From Certhia americana (lineage: Eukaryota; Chordata; Aves; Passeriformes; Certhiidae), in the NCBI GenBank assembly GCA_018697195.1, contig JAGMWU010000039.1, forward strand, positions 449,817 to 513,816: a stretch of 64,000 nt of DNA. Direction: 5' to 3'. The position numbers were made by a program, and so were the translations under genes. The notes beneath the pieces are model-generated. The model was not told the origin of the DNA, did no database searches, and saw nothing but the letters and a program-made list of their open reading frames with translations. How positions within the stretch are numbered: the first letter of the stretch is position 1; every line of letters starts with the position of its first letter. This document shows, piece after piece, positions 27,740-37,820 of this stretch.

Positions 27740-27845
27740 TTCAGGATTTTATTAATAAGACTTTAATTAATAAGCATCGAGTAATTAAAGCAATTAATAT
27801 CAAACAGGCTCATGAAAAGTAAGTCCTGTCAAACTAATTAATTTT
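27740..27845. promoter_or_regulatory. TAAT/ATTA cluster, possible homeodomain-bound element
   Basis: Within about 100 bp there are repeated homeodomain core words: TTTATTAATAAG, CTTTAATTAATAAG, GAGTAATTAAAGC, CAATTAATATC and AACTAATTAATTT. The spacing is irregular, so this is not a simple microsatellite. A cluster of this density is a common trait of developmental enhancers. The alternative is AT-rich background. Confidence 0.3.
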
Positions 27846-28016
27846 TTTTTGACAGAACTTCAGCTTTTTACTTGTTTTTAGCTCCAAAGACAAGCATTGA
27901 TGAGATATGCACAGAACTTGACTCAGTTCCACACATTTTGATTAAGAAAATGGGAAGATCACCAGTTTTTTGAGGCACTGTGCAATAGCCATGCATTTGT
28001 TTAGAAAACTCAATTT
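27846..28016. other. Short unique spacer
   Basis: Nothing is recognised between the TAAT-rich cluster and the following A tract. Confidence 0.4.
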
Positions 28017-28060
28017 AAAAAAAAAAAAAAAAAAAAAACAAAAAAAACAAAACAACAAAC
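28017..28060 (+). repeat. Poly-A / A-C tract
   Basis: An uninterrupted run of about 22 A residues, then A runs broken by single C residues (CAAAAAAACAAAACAACAAAC). No retroposed transcript is recognisable immediately upstream, so a poly-A tail origin is not shown. Confidence 0.92.
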
Positions 28061-28266
28061 CTGGAAATGAAAACAAAAGATGAGTGAGGACAATTCTCTT
28101 TTGCTTGTGCAACTGCATGCAATTGTCATTCTAATTTTCACATTACCCTCTTAACACACCTCAAAAGACAATATTGACTGAATTAAATATTAAATACCCA
28201 TGCAACTCATCAGAATAAAAAGCCTGGAAGCTTCCATCATTGTGAATCCTGTCCTGCACTATTTCC

Positions 28267-28512
28267 ACATGACGTGAGGAAATGGCCTCGAGTTGGAACA
28301 GGGGAGGTTTACATCGGACGTAAGGAAAAATATCTTCACAGAAAGGGTTGCCAGACAACAACAGGCTGCCCAAGGAAGTGGAAGAATCATCATCCCTGGA
28401 AGGGATCAAAAGAACTGGCACTTTGGGACATGGCTTAGTGGAGGCAGAGCTGGGGTAGCTGTTGGACTCGCACGTCTTCTGCAACCTTAACCCTTCCATC
28501 ATTCCAGCTTCC
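28267..28512 (+). repeat. CR1 LINE fragment (3' end, about 245 bp)
   Basis: On the + strand the sequence contains GAGGAAATGGCCTCGAGTTG, CAGGGGAGGTTTACATCGGA, GGAAAAATATCTTCACAGAA, AACAGGCTGCCCAAGGAAGT, CATCCCTGGAAGGGATCAAA, TTTGGGACATGGCTTAGTGG, TGTTGGACTCG and GCAACCTTAACCCTTCCATC. This is collinear with the CR1 3' end in sense orientation. It is the clearest LINE copy in the window, 5'-truncated, with the terminal ATTCTATGA units mostly lost. The minus-strand 117-codon open frame crossing it (28161-28514) is an antisense artefact. Confidence 0.95.
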
Positions 28513-29059
28513 ATCTTGCAAAATGGTGACTTTTAACCCAGAAGATTAAACACTCAAAATCAAAACTGACAGAAGAGAAGCCAAAGGAAACTGAAAAACC
28601 AAACAGTCATAAGTAAGGCAGAAACAGCACTGCAAAATTCAAAAGAAGCTTGAGGAACCCTTTATATGAAATTACTGCACAGAGGCTAAAACGAAGTAAA
28701 TGAGACCCTCTGCAACTGCTTGAATATTCTGGTTTTCCAACTCTAAGCTTGGTACCTGGTGGATAAATATATGTCTGTCTTTTTCCTGCATTTTTTGAGT
28801 TCCAGAAGTGTGACTAAATACCAACATAAATAGTACCAAATTATACATTGCCAGAGTGTCCAAAGTATATAATAGAACCCCTGCTAAAACCCAACCTCAT
28901 CAGACTCTTATGTTATTATGCTTCTTCAATACGCACATTTTTGAAGTTAAAGATCTCCAGAAATAGCAGAGCTGCTCTTAACACATATCAAACACACATT
29001 TTAGATATATCAGTAACATGTAAAGCAACAGAAAGGCTGCTATTCCCCAGACTGAATTT
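28513..29059. other. Unique DNA between two CR1 fragments
   Basis: No feature is recognised in this spacer. Confidence 0.45.
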
Positions 29060-29151
29060 CACGAGGTTCACACAGGCCCACCTCTCCAGGTCCCTCTGGA
29101 TGGCATCCCTTCCCTCCAGCACTCAGCTGCACCACACAGCTGGATATCACC
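29060..29151 (-). repeat. CR1 LINE internal fragment
   Basis: ACAGGCCCACCTCTCCAGG, TCCCTCTGGATGGCATCCCT, TCCCTCCAGC, then GCACCACACAGCTGGATATC correspond to the antisense of the distal ORF2/3' region of avian CR1. Both ends are truncated. A + strand 137-codon open frame (28848-29261) runs through it and is not a gene. Confidence 0.85.
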
Positions 29152-30695
29152 CTAATTACTTTCTTTTTCTTACAGTGAACAGTATACAGCGAAGCCTACT
29201 CAACCTTTTCAGGGTTTTATTTCAAGGTGGAAGTGAAACTAAATTAGAATTCCAAAAATAATTACAATTTCACAGACCTTCGCCTAACCTACAGGTGCTA
29301 CATAAACCTATTGATATTACTACTTCAACAAAAGACTTTTCTGATATATTGTTAGAACATAACAAAACCACTAAGGATTCCTGTGGGAAATTCAACACGC
29401 TGGCCAAGAAAAAGGGATTTTTGGATCTCTGATTTCAAAGCATATTAGTTGCTCCATCAAATAAGAAATTAAAAATTCCTACAACTTTATAGAGAAAAAT
29501 CCAAACAATCCCCCTTTTTCTGCAACTCAAAGCAATCAGACAAAGATTTTTGCAATCAGCCTGATGGATTGCCATAATCTTGATCCAAATTAGATCTCCT
29601 AGAATAGAAAACAGTTCAAGAACTGTTTAGGTTTAGGCTTTAATAACAGCCAAAAAACAACTTCATTGCAGTTCTAAAAACAGTTTAAAAAAAATATGGG
29701 ATACTGTTGAAGACAGTTATCAAAAAACTGCCGTTCTACTTGTGAAGCTAAATGCATAGCAACAGTGTATGGATCTACAAGGAGATCCATGCAAGAACAT
29801 TTCCCAAAAACATCATGAAAACTGAATGGGTAAGAAGAAAATTCTTTAAATATGCAGCTTTAGCAACTCTGGAAATACAAACCCTATTCTAAACCATATC
29901 AGTTTAAAAAAAAAAAAAAAACCAAAAAAAACCCAAAACTAAGTATGACCTAAATTCACTGTATTAAGGCCTTACAACATTCTCTGCAAATATTCTTTAG
30001 CTAGAGGTTAACAACAAACTAGTCCCTAGAAATTAGGACAGAGAGAGAATAATACATTCTGCTACAAAAAAATTATTTTATTAACAAAAAACAAGCAGAT
30101 ATCTTATTTAGCCTGAGACAGGAGATAAAAATCTTAAGGCAAACTCCAGCAACTGTAGCAATACAGTCCCTCCTTCTGAATAGGCAGAAGTTTCCCATGT
30201 GGGAAGCTCATCCTCATCTTCAAAACTATAACAAGCCAAGAGTGCCTGAAGCCAGGGGTCTCCACATCCCTCTTTTTATCATCATAATGCTGAAATTAAA
30301 GAAGATGAAGACCACTTCTTACTACCTTTGAAAGGATCCTAGAGCCTCTACTCTTCCTTGGGCTGCTGGGCCTTTTAAGATTTCTCTATCCACACCCTCC
30401 CTTAATTTGCAAAATGAAACTGTCAAATGCACTATGCAAAGGTAAGACCTCAGAAATAGAATCAAACTAAATCCCTTATGTAACAAGAACATGGGCATCA
30501 ACAGCTGAAAGAATAAATGCAGGAGTAACGAGTCCAAGGAGGAAACTTTCTCTAAAGATGCAAAAATTAACAGTGATTAATCAATGAATGTCCCAGCACA
30601 GATTAGAGGTAAGCTGTGAAGTGAGCATTTGTTCATGAAATGGGCTTCTCTTTCTTTGTTAATTTTGGATTAATAGGAAGTTGTCTCTTTCAGAC
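29152..30695. other. Unique non-coding DNA with an A/C tract
   Basis: An A run of 16 followed by CC, eight A, CCC and AAAA lies at about 29906-29940. The rest is unrecognised AT-rich sequence. Confidence 0.5.
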
Positions 30696-30790
30696 AAAAA
30701 AAAAAAAAAAAAAAAAACAAAAAAAAAAAAATCCCAAAAAAACCCCCCACCCCCCAAAAAAAAAAAAAAAAAAAATCCAAACCAAAACAC
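30696..30790 (+). repeat. Long A-rich tract with C runs
   Basis: About 95 bases with almost no G or T. An A run of about 22 is followed by C, an A run of about 13, TCCC, seven A, then a C-rich core (ACCCCCCACCCCCCA), an A run of about 20, then TCC and A/C units. The minus strand reads as T runs with G runs (GGGGGGTGGGGGG), which could adopt G-rich secondary structure. Lysine/proline open frames here are composition artefacts. Confidence 0.92.
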
Positions 30791-32214
30791 CCCACCCAGC
30801 TGCCCCTACAGGAGCTCAAGCCTCCAGGTTTTCCTTCAGTATGAGGCAGGAAAACAGCAAGCTCTCAACCACCCATCTTTATAAATTTTGCTGATAGACC
30901 TCACCCCTGCAGAAGGCAAACCCTCAGGAAAAGCGAGTTGTCAGACCAAGAGGGAGCCACATGGACACCAAATATTTCTATAAATTCAATCTTCATCTAT
31001 TATTTTATTGCTATATTTTAAAAAGCTTGCTTAGGTCGCTTATGAAGTAAATCATGTTTGTTGTATAGGTAACAAATACTCATCTGAATATGAACTGCTT
31101 TTAGTATGGTATCACTACAGTATTTTTATCAAACCAATCTATTCCTCCAGCACATCCTATTTTATAGCATTCTATCCAACCCAACAAAGCTGGTACAAAA
31201 TACCAATGCTTTCAGAGATGTCACAACAAAACAATTTTCACCAGAACAAGAAATGCAATTACATAATTTTTCTCTTTTTTTTTAATTTTTAATCCTCCTC
31301 TTTGCTTTGGCTTTGATGAAGACTGCTGATGGCCTGTCAAATTAAAAATGGAAGGGAAAAAAAAAAAAAATCTATGCTGAATTTTCAACTAAATTTTTGA
31401 TTTATGAGGTTTTAGCTTCCTTGGTGACATGCCTCCCACATGGCCCAAAAGCATATGGCACAAGCCATGCCTGGCTCTTGACCCAAGCACTATATAAACA
31501 TCTTTTCAAGCCTCATGCCAGAATTCCTGGCTATACTTTCACTCAAGTCCCCCTAAGGATGGTACAGAGAGTCAGACAAGGATGCTGCACACTACTCAAG
31601 CTTTCATGTAACTTTTTTGCAAATAATAAATCAGGAACAGAATTAATTGCCCTCAGCAGAAAGACAGGGTGCAGCAAACAAATTTAATTTGCTTTTACTA
31701 TAGCTGCTTTTCCCACAGTTTTTGAAGTTGTGTTTAAAACATAAAGCAGAAAGCATCCCAGAAGCTCCAAATTCGACATCCTGAAGCATTCAGAGATATT
31801 TCTTCAGACAGGAACTGAAAGGCTCCTCTATTTTGCAAAAGAAAAGATAAAGGGGGCTTTTAATCCAGAAACACACACAATAAAGCTGGCCTCATCCCAG
31901 ATGGTTTCCCAGGATGAAGTGGGCAACGTCCTGCTCTCCCACCCCTCCAACAGACACAGGCCCCATCTATGGAAACACAGCCCCTGAATGCCACAAGCAA
32001 GCACTTCGATGTCTGAGCACCATTACCAACAGTCCAATACCAGACACAGCAATCAAATCTGGTTTAGCCAAGTTTTCACTTTGTTTGTGACAATATGGAC
32101 TTTCCTGCTAGAAATCATTTTGGAGGCAGTGCTCAGCAGGGTGGCAAGGCTGCAATTCCCATCCCTGCGGAGGGGAAGCACTCAAGTGCAGCACACACTA
32201 TGGGCCGTGTTTAC
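30791..32214. other. Unique non-coding DNA
   Basis: An A run lies at 31357-31370. A 96-codon + frame (31397-31687) matches nothing recognised. No other feature was seen. Confidence 0.5.
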
Positions 32215-32460
32215 AAAGTCTTTATTTAAATATACCAGCACCTCTGCTGAAAGTTGGGAAAGACCAAAAAAAGCTCAATTAAATACCGTGTGATAACAAG
32301 TTACTGTGAATCAATCGCCAAACGCAGTAATTGCACATGCTCGCTCTTTAACTCAAGTGACCCTGCTTTTGCCAGGGGCGAATAATGCACATGCAATTAC
32401 CATAAATAGCTGATGAACTGTAACTTGTTTATGCATCTGGAATGGTGGGTGTTTCTGGAA
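32215..32460. promoter_or_regulatory. Probable conserved non-coding element / enhancer
   Basis: This is the most regulatory-looking block in the window: repeat-free and dense in transcription-factor-like words. GTAATTGCA (32327-32335) and its exact reverse complement TGCAATTAC (32392-32400) flank 56 bp containing TTTAACTCAAGTGACC (an NKX2-like CAAGTG site) and GCCAGGGGCGAATAATGCAC. Around them are GCTCAATTAAATACC, GTGAATCAATCGCCAAACGC, CATAAATAGCTGATG and GTTTATGCATCTGG. Homeodomain, POU/octamer-like and NK-like sites in symmetric arrangement resemble vertebrate developmental enhancers. The call rests on motif architecture, not on alignment. Confidence 0.42.
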
Positions 32461-32552
32461 ATCCTATCATGTGCACACTTACATACTCAGGCACCTTAAT
32501 TACTTTTTCAACCCTCCCTTCTAATACCCACTTGGGTTTTTTTTTCCCCCAG

Positions 32553-32567
32553 TCTTGGGCAGCAGCA
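32553..32567 (+). other. Candidate 15-nt microexon with strong splice signals
   Basis: A textbook acceptor precedes it: TCTAATAC branch-like sequence near 32519, then GGGTTTTTTTTTCCCCCAG ending at 32552. The next donor-like word is GTAAGG at 32568. This delimits TCTTGGGCAGCAGCA, 15 nt, a multiple of three that could insert Ser-Trp-Ala-Ala-Ala. It lies under 100 bp after the enhancer-like block at 32.2-32.46 kb; real microexons often sit in conserved intronic flanks. Strong splice-like tracts also occur by chance in introns, and no neighbouring exon is known, so this stays a hypothesis. Confidence 0.2.
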
Positions 32568-34134
32568 GTAAGGCCGTGTGACCTGTCTTATTTCCATGTG
32601 CTCTATCACTCAGAGAAAAGCCCAGAAGCCCTACTAAGGTGTCACAGCAGATGTGCACTGCCCTCATTGTGCTGCATAAGCCAAGCAGCCCAAAACTCTG
32701 CTCATCCCAGAACAACTGCCTGAATGAGGGACGTACTGCTGAAAGTCGAAGCTGAAACAGTAAGATATTACAAGTTTTATATGCCAACAGTCCCCAAGGC
32801 ACTCCTGTGCATTTATACATGGTTTTTCCACTACCAATTCTAAAAAAAACCTGCAGTGAGAGGAAAAACTTCAGCCGTTTTAAGAACTGACCTCCAGCCA
32901 GGAGGACAGGACTAAACACTCACCCAGACACAAGGCATGTCACGTACAGCCACAGTGGCCGTGGCCAAGTTGCCTTCAGACGCATTTGCAGTGATTTTAA
33001 ACACTGAATAGGTGTCACACACATTTAAGCCTGTTACAATAAACGGTGTCAAGAGGCAAATGTCACTTCAGGATTCCAGCTCTGGTCTGTGTTCAGGAAG
33101 ACCCAGTAGCAGCCTTGCTGGCACATCAGCCTTTCCAAGATGGACTCGCAGGGAGCACTTGGATGGGCTGACTCACCCACTCTGCTGCCTTTTATGAGCC
33201 AGCTGCAATTTACTGGACAGATCACAAGTTGAAGGGAAACAAACAGATCAGGAATTTGCACCTTTGAGAAGTGTTCTTCAGACAACAAAAAAAGTCCCAT
33301 CAGAGAAGTTCCAGGTGCTGAGGTCTTTTAGACAGGCAGAAGAGCAAGTTCACTGGCATTGCATGCACGTGAAACCATTAACATGTAATATTCCAAACTG
33401 GGAGTGTTATTAAGTGCAGTGATGTGCCCAAAAACTGCAGATGCCAACTGTTTGTACATTTTTGGCTTAGGGAGGACCTCTCAGATCCTCTGCAACGTAA
33501 TATAAATCATATTTACAAATCAAAAGACATGAGTAGTCTCATATGTCAAGCCACAGTGATTTACAGGCACTTACGTATTCTCACTTTTCAAAGTATGTCA
33601 TCAGATGCCTCAGCACTGAATTAGAAATACAAAGACAGGCAGATAACATCCCAAAGAGCTTATTTCTGTTTGCTTCCATTTTAAGTTCTGGACATGCAGA
33701 GTAGATGTTTTCATTCATCTACACTTTAGCACCTTTCTCTAGGTTTTCAATCTCTCTTCTTTCAACATGTTAGGGGTGCAGAAAAATAATTAACAGATAT
33801 AAATTACAGCTGCCTCAGGGATAGAAGTGATAGTGTAGAAGAGAAGCTAAACATAGATGATACAAGCAGATTGAGAAATGTGAGCAATGTACTGAGATGC
33901 ATTTCCATGTGTTTTTTGATTCACATCTTCTTGTATGAGGACACATGCAAAGAACACAATTCAAAAAACACAGGAGGCAATCAAGCAATATCTCCAAACT
34001 GGCACCACTGAAAGAAGCAATACTTCCTGAAATAAGGAAAGAGAAGCAAAGGTTGTTTTGCAAACCAGCAACACAATAGTGGCCTCGGTAAAAACCGACT
34101 TGAAAAAGAATTTGCAGTCACTGGAGATACTGCC
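32568..34134. other. Unique non-coding DNA
   Basis: A 132-codon minus frame (32521-32919) overlaps + frames and is unrecognised. No repeat family or RNA is seen. Confidence 0.5.
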
Positions 34135-34166
34135 CTGAGGCTGCCTGCCCTCCTCAGGCAGCTCAG
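34135..34166 (+). other. Short stable hairpin
   Basis: CTGAGGCTGCCTG and CAGGCAGCTCAG pair over 12 base pairs with a single bulged G (34139), enclosing a 7-nt loop (CCCTCCT). Whether it is transcribed is unknown. The stem is shorter than a typical microRNA precursor and the flanks do not extend it, so a microRNA call is not supported. Confidence 0.7.
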
Positions 34167-36594
34167 TTTGCAGTGACCTCCTCTAAATGAAACCATTCCA
34201 GACTCTTTTTGCTGAAATACCAGATCGCTACAGTAGTTTAAGCCACAGAACAGGCTCTTAGCACCATAACCAAGCTGAACACCATGAGTACATTTTTCTT
34301 TCAGAAAGAAGGAACAAAGTCCAGTGGATGAGGAGAGACACTAGTTTGCACCAATGACTGTATTTAATCAATGCACCTATCAGCACATTGACTAAATTTA
34401 GTCAAAACGCCAAAGAAGTATCATCACAGGTACGGGAAAAAAGTGCAGCAGTCTGTTGGTGGCTGCACAGTGCAAAGGGATAAAAAGAAAACAGAGGCAG
34501 AACCAAGAGGTTCATATCTACAGAGAAGTCACATCTACACAAAGAGGAGGAGCAGTATAAGTTTGTTCTGGTTTAAAAGGAGTGCTGGACCAAGACTTGC
34601 TGCATATCTCTACAGTGAAGTGACACTGGCATGGCTCTGCAGAATTGCCAGCAGTGGCCAAGGCTGGCAGCCAGGACACATCCCCCAACACCCTGAGGCA
34701 TCCTAGGTGCCAGCCTGATACTGCCATGTCCCTGCATATTTGCTATTTCTGTTATTCAGGGCAGCTAAACTGAGCTAGCACAGGGATGCACCCACGTGGC
34801 ATAACAAAATACCACCCGTTTGCTGCTTAAATAAACATATACCTTAGGGCAGCAGGAATAAGAGGAGAGGTCAGACAGCAACAACAGCACAGGAACTTAA
34901 AAAGGCCATAGGTAACCTGGTGTTAATCAGGAACAAAACCACAAAAAAACAACAATGCACTTTTTTAGGTAAGGTCAGTAACCTCATGACCTCCCAGGCC
35001 CTGGCCCCTCACACAACTACCCTCCACTCTGACTGGGAGGTAAAGTAGCAGTGGCATTAAAACAGAGTGGGATACAGGGCAAAATTTAAGAATCTACCTG
35101 CTCAAAGGCAAGATGCAGCTTTCATGGTTGTGCTTGTTATTTAATCAGAGTCCAAAAAACCTGAAGTGGTTTGGTGAAGTTTTTAATGGACAAAGTATCC
35201 CTATCAGAGAAAGAGCAGGCAAATCAGGTGGCCTTACCTCAAGCTTTCAGCAGGTTAACAGAAAACCTCTAAATGAAAACTACAAGTCTGTCAGTGGAAA
35301 GGTTGGTACAGAATCAAGTTTTTTTGTCAGGTTGCTAGAATACACTGGAATATTTGGAATACAGTAGAGCCTGAGGCCACCAGTGCTATATTATATCCCA
35401 TCTGATTTTGGATTTCTGTCTAGAAGCTTATTAAACAAACAAACAAACAACCCACAACAACAATAAAATCTCACAGATTCCCCATCTTCAGCTTCTAACC
35501 AATATCCAATGTTCATGTAAGAGAGGATTAAGAAATAGAACACAGTTTGGCATGGCTGCACAGCAAGGCAAAGAGTAATCCTCATACCATGATCTAGTCC
35601 TGCAGTCCCAGGGGTGATTTATTTTCACCTTTAGCTTCCTGGCACCATTTGCCAAGTCGATCGATACATCAATAAACCCTTTTTCTAACTGCTGAAAGAA
35701 CCTGGTAACAGGGAAGTTTCATTCTGCCCCTCCAGGACTTGCTGCTGCAGGAGGAGGGGAACCCCCAGGCCAGCCCAGCCAATTTAGGGAAGGCATCGCT
35801 CCAGGCTGCTCCCCTGGCTCAGGAGAGGAGCTCTCCCATACAGGGAACTGGCACTGCAGCCACCAAAAACTCCACCATCCTCCTGACCTTCAACTCACCA
35901 GAGGCACAGAAGCGAGGAGTGACAAGAACAGACTCTCCTGGTTTGGCATTAATTCATTTTCTGGAATAGAGTAACCTCAGAGGTTGGAAGCCCAAAAGCT
36001 GCACACTCTGACCCATGCCTGCAGCCCGCCAAACCTAAAGCAGCAGTTTTAGCACAAAGACTGGCCCCACACCCCGGTGCATTTGCTGCTTGGTCAAATC
36101 AGTGCTCTGCGGACACCTGTTCCAGCCTAGAGAGACCCAGTATGCTGCCAAACATTTCCCACTCTCGCCATGGACAGATTATTTAGCTGCCCATCACAGC
36201 TCAAGATAACCAGCAGCACTGCTCCTGCTCCCTACCCCGCAGGCTCCATAGGGTGGAGGCTGCAGATCCTCCCTCCATCAGCAGCTGCCTGCATCCCGCA
36301 GCTGCCGTCACTGATGTGGCTCAGCCCCTTCCCAAGCTCCTGCTTCCCAGCTGGAGCAGGTCAGCCAGCAGAGCCAGCCCACCCCGAGAGAGGGCACTTC
36401 ACTCCGTGCAAAGCAGCCTCGCAGCTGCTGAGCATTTAGAAAATTTTTAACAACAGTTACAAGGAAAAGTTTTTTAAAAAAAAATCATGCCAGCTGCAGA
36501 GAGCAAGCAAAGGAGTGTAAGACACCTGTGAATTTGATCCTGGGGAAAAGAACTAACAACAGCGATTTAAAGGAGAACACAGGCTACAATTACA
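34167..36594. other. Unique non-coding DNA
   Basis: There is a short CAAA repeat near 35430-35450. A moderately GC-richer stretch at about 35730-36430 has short open frames (76, 89 and 65 codons) without recognised domains or splice support. Confidence 0.45.
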
Positions 36595-36760
36595 AAATAT
36601 TAGAGATAAGTGATTTCATTATTTGCATAATTTTCTTGTTTAGAAGAAAAAGTCAGTAAGGCACTGCTAAGTGCCTTGACAAGGTTTAAATTCAATTATG
36701 AATACGTTTTTTACCACCTTATAATTAGATTGGTACATTTTTCAACCAGCAGTAATCAGC
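36595..36760. promoter_or_regulatory. AT-rich block with perfect hairpin, possible conserved element
   Basis: It contains ATTATTTGCATAATTTTC (octamer-like ATTTGCAT), the inverted repeat AAGGCACTGCTAAGTGCCTT (36658-36677, 8-bp perfect arms, 4-nt loop), TTCAATTATGAATACG, CTTATAATTAGATTGG and AGCAGTAATCAGC. The mix of POU-like and homeodomain-like words with a palindrome is enhancer-like. Conservation is untested. Confidence 0.3.
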
Positions 36761-37139
36761 TATTCTACACCTTTTTTTCTCCAGTCAATAAATACAAGAC
36801 AATGATTGTCCAAGATTTGAAATGCAATTTGTCCTAATAAACTTATCTAGGGATTTAAAACACATTCACATTACAGAATCTGAATGACAGGTTTTTTTTA
36901 AAATGAATTAATGGACTTTGAGATAACACATTAAACTTAACAGATACATTGAAAATACATTAGTGAATATGAAGATCTAAAAAACCCCAACAACCTACCA
37001 ACAAAAAACAATCTCTTCAGGTTTAGTTTAAAAAAAAGCTTGAAAGTTTATTTTGGATTTTTTCCAAATTACTTCAAATTTAAAACTAACTAAATAGGAC
37101 TGGGTTTATTTACTTAATTCATTAGCAACCTGTTCCATC
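36761..37139. other. Unique AT-rich DNA
   Basis: No recognised feature. A short AACCCC tract lies near 36980. Confidence 0.4.
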
Positions 37140-37820
37140 TACATCACGACTCCTGCTTCCTGCCTCCATTCATACTATTTATTTCTTTTAACTTTTAACC
37201 TCAGCCCCTATAAACTGGAACCTTAAGGATGGAATTTTTCTCCTTCCAGACCAAAACAACATAACAGCCATAATTATATCACAGTGACACAGTTAATGTC
37301 TGAATCCTATTTATATTTAGCATCCTGTTTTTTTCAAAACCTCTTTTTGGCCCCCCTCCACCCTGCCTCTCCAATATTGTGTCCATCATCCCAATACTGC
37401 CCACTCATGCATTCCTCCCTGTCCCATCCTCATGACCATGCAGCTGGGGTTGCCCTTCAGCATGTGTTGCCTCATCCGTCTGGAATTCCCTTTCTCCAGA
37501 CTGATTCTTCTCCTTGGTTCTCAACTTTACGTGTGTACACACACATTCATTTACAGTCATCCACTAAATCCCACGTGCCTTTTACCCTGCCCTCATCAAG
37601 GTCAGAGCAGACAACAAAATACTCGGGCCTTTCCTGCTTTTGCACCTCAGATGTATTTTCTTTCATGCCATTCATAATGTGTTTCATTCCCTTTTTGCCT
37701 GCAAAGTCGCCTGTGTGCTCATCTCTCTGTAGCTTTACAATTACATTCTACCCACGTCCATATTTTGCCAGAATACATAAATGTATCCCTGCACAGTATT
37801 CTAGCCAAATACAGTAATTC
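37140..37820 (+). other. Pyrimidine-rich block with a 177-codon open frame
   Basis: The + strand is rich in C and T. A frame open from about 37284 to 37817 encodes a Ser/Pro/Phe/His-rich peptide with no recognised domain. TAA, TAG and TGA are rare in pyrimidine-rich DNA, so an open frame this long can arise by composition. A second frame (37432-37677) is open over the same bases, which supports that view. I see no clear start context, splice pair or protein similarity. Confidence 0.2.

Noticed and set aside
28161..28514. 117-codon minus-strand open frame
   Set aside because: It lies antisense across the CR1 fragment at 28267-28512 and its openness comes from the repeat sequence.
28848..29261. 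137-codon + strand open frame
   Set aside because: Its second half is antisense CR1 sequence (29060-29151), and the rest has no recognised similarity.
30640..30894. Lysine/proline-rich + frames
   Set aside because: They are direct translation of the A/C tract at 30696-30790.
32521..32919. 132-codon minus-strand open frame
   Set aside because: No recognised motif, and it overlaps the + strand splice-like unit and other frames.
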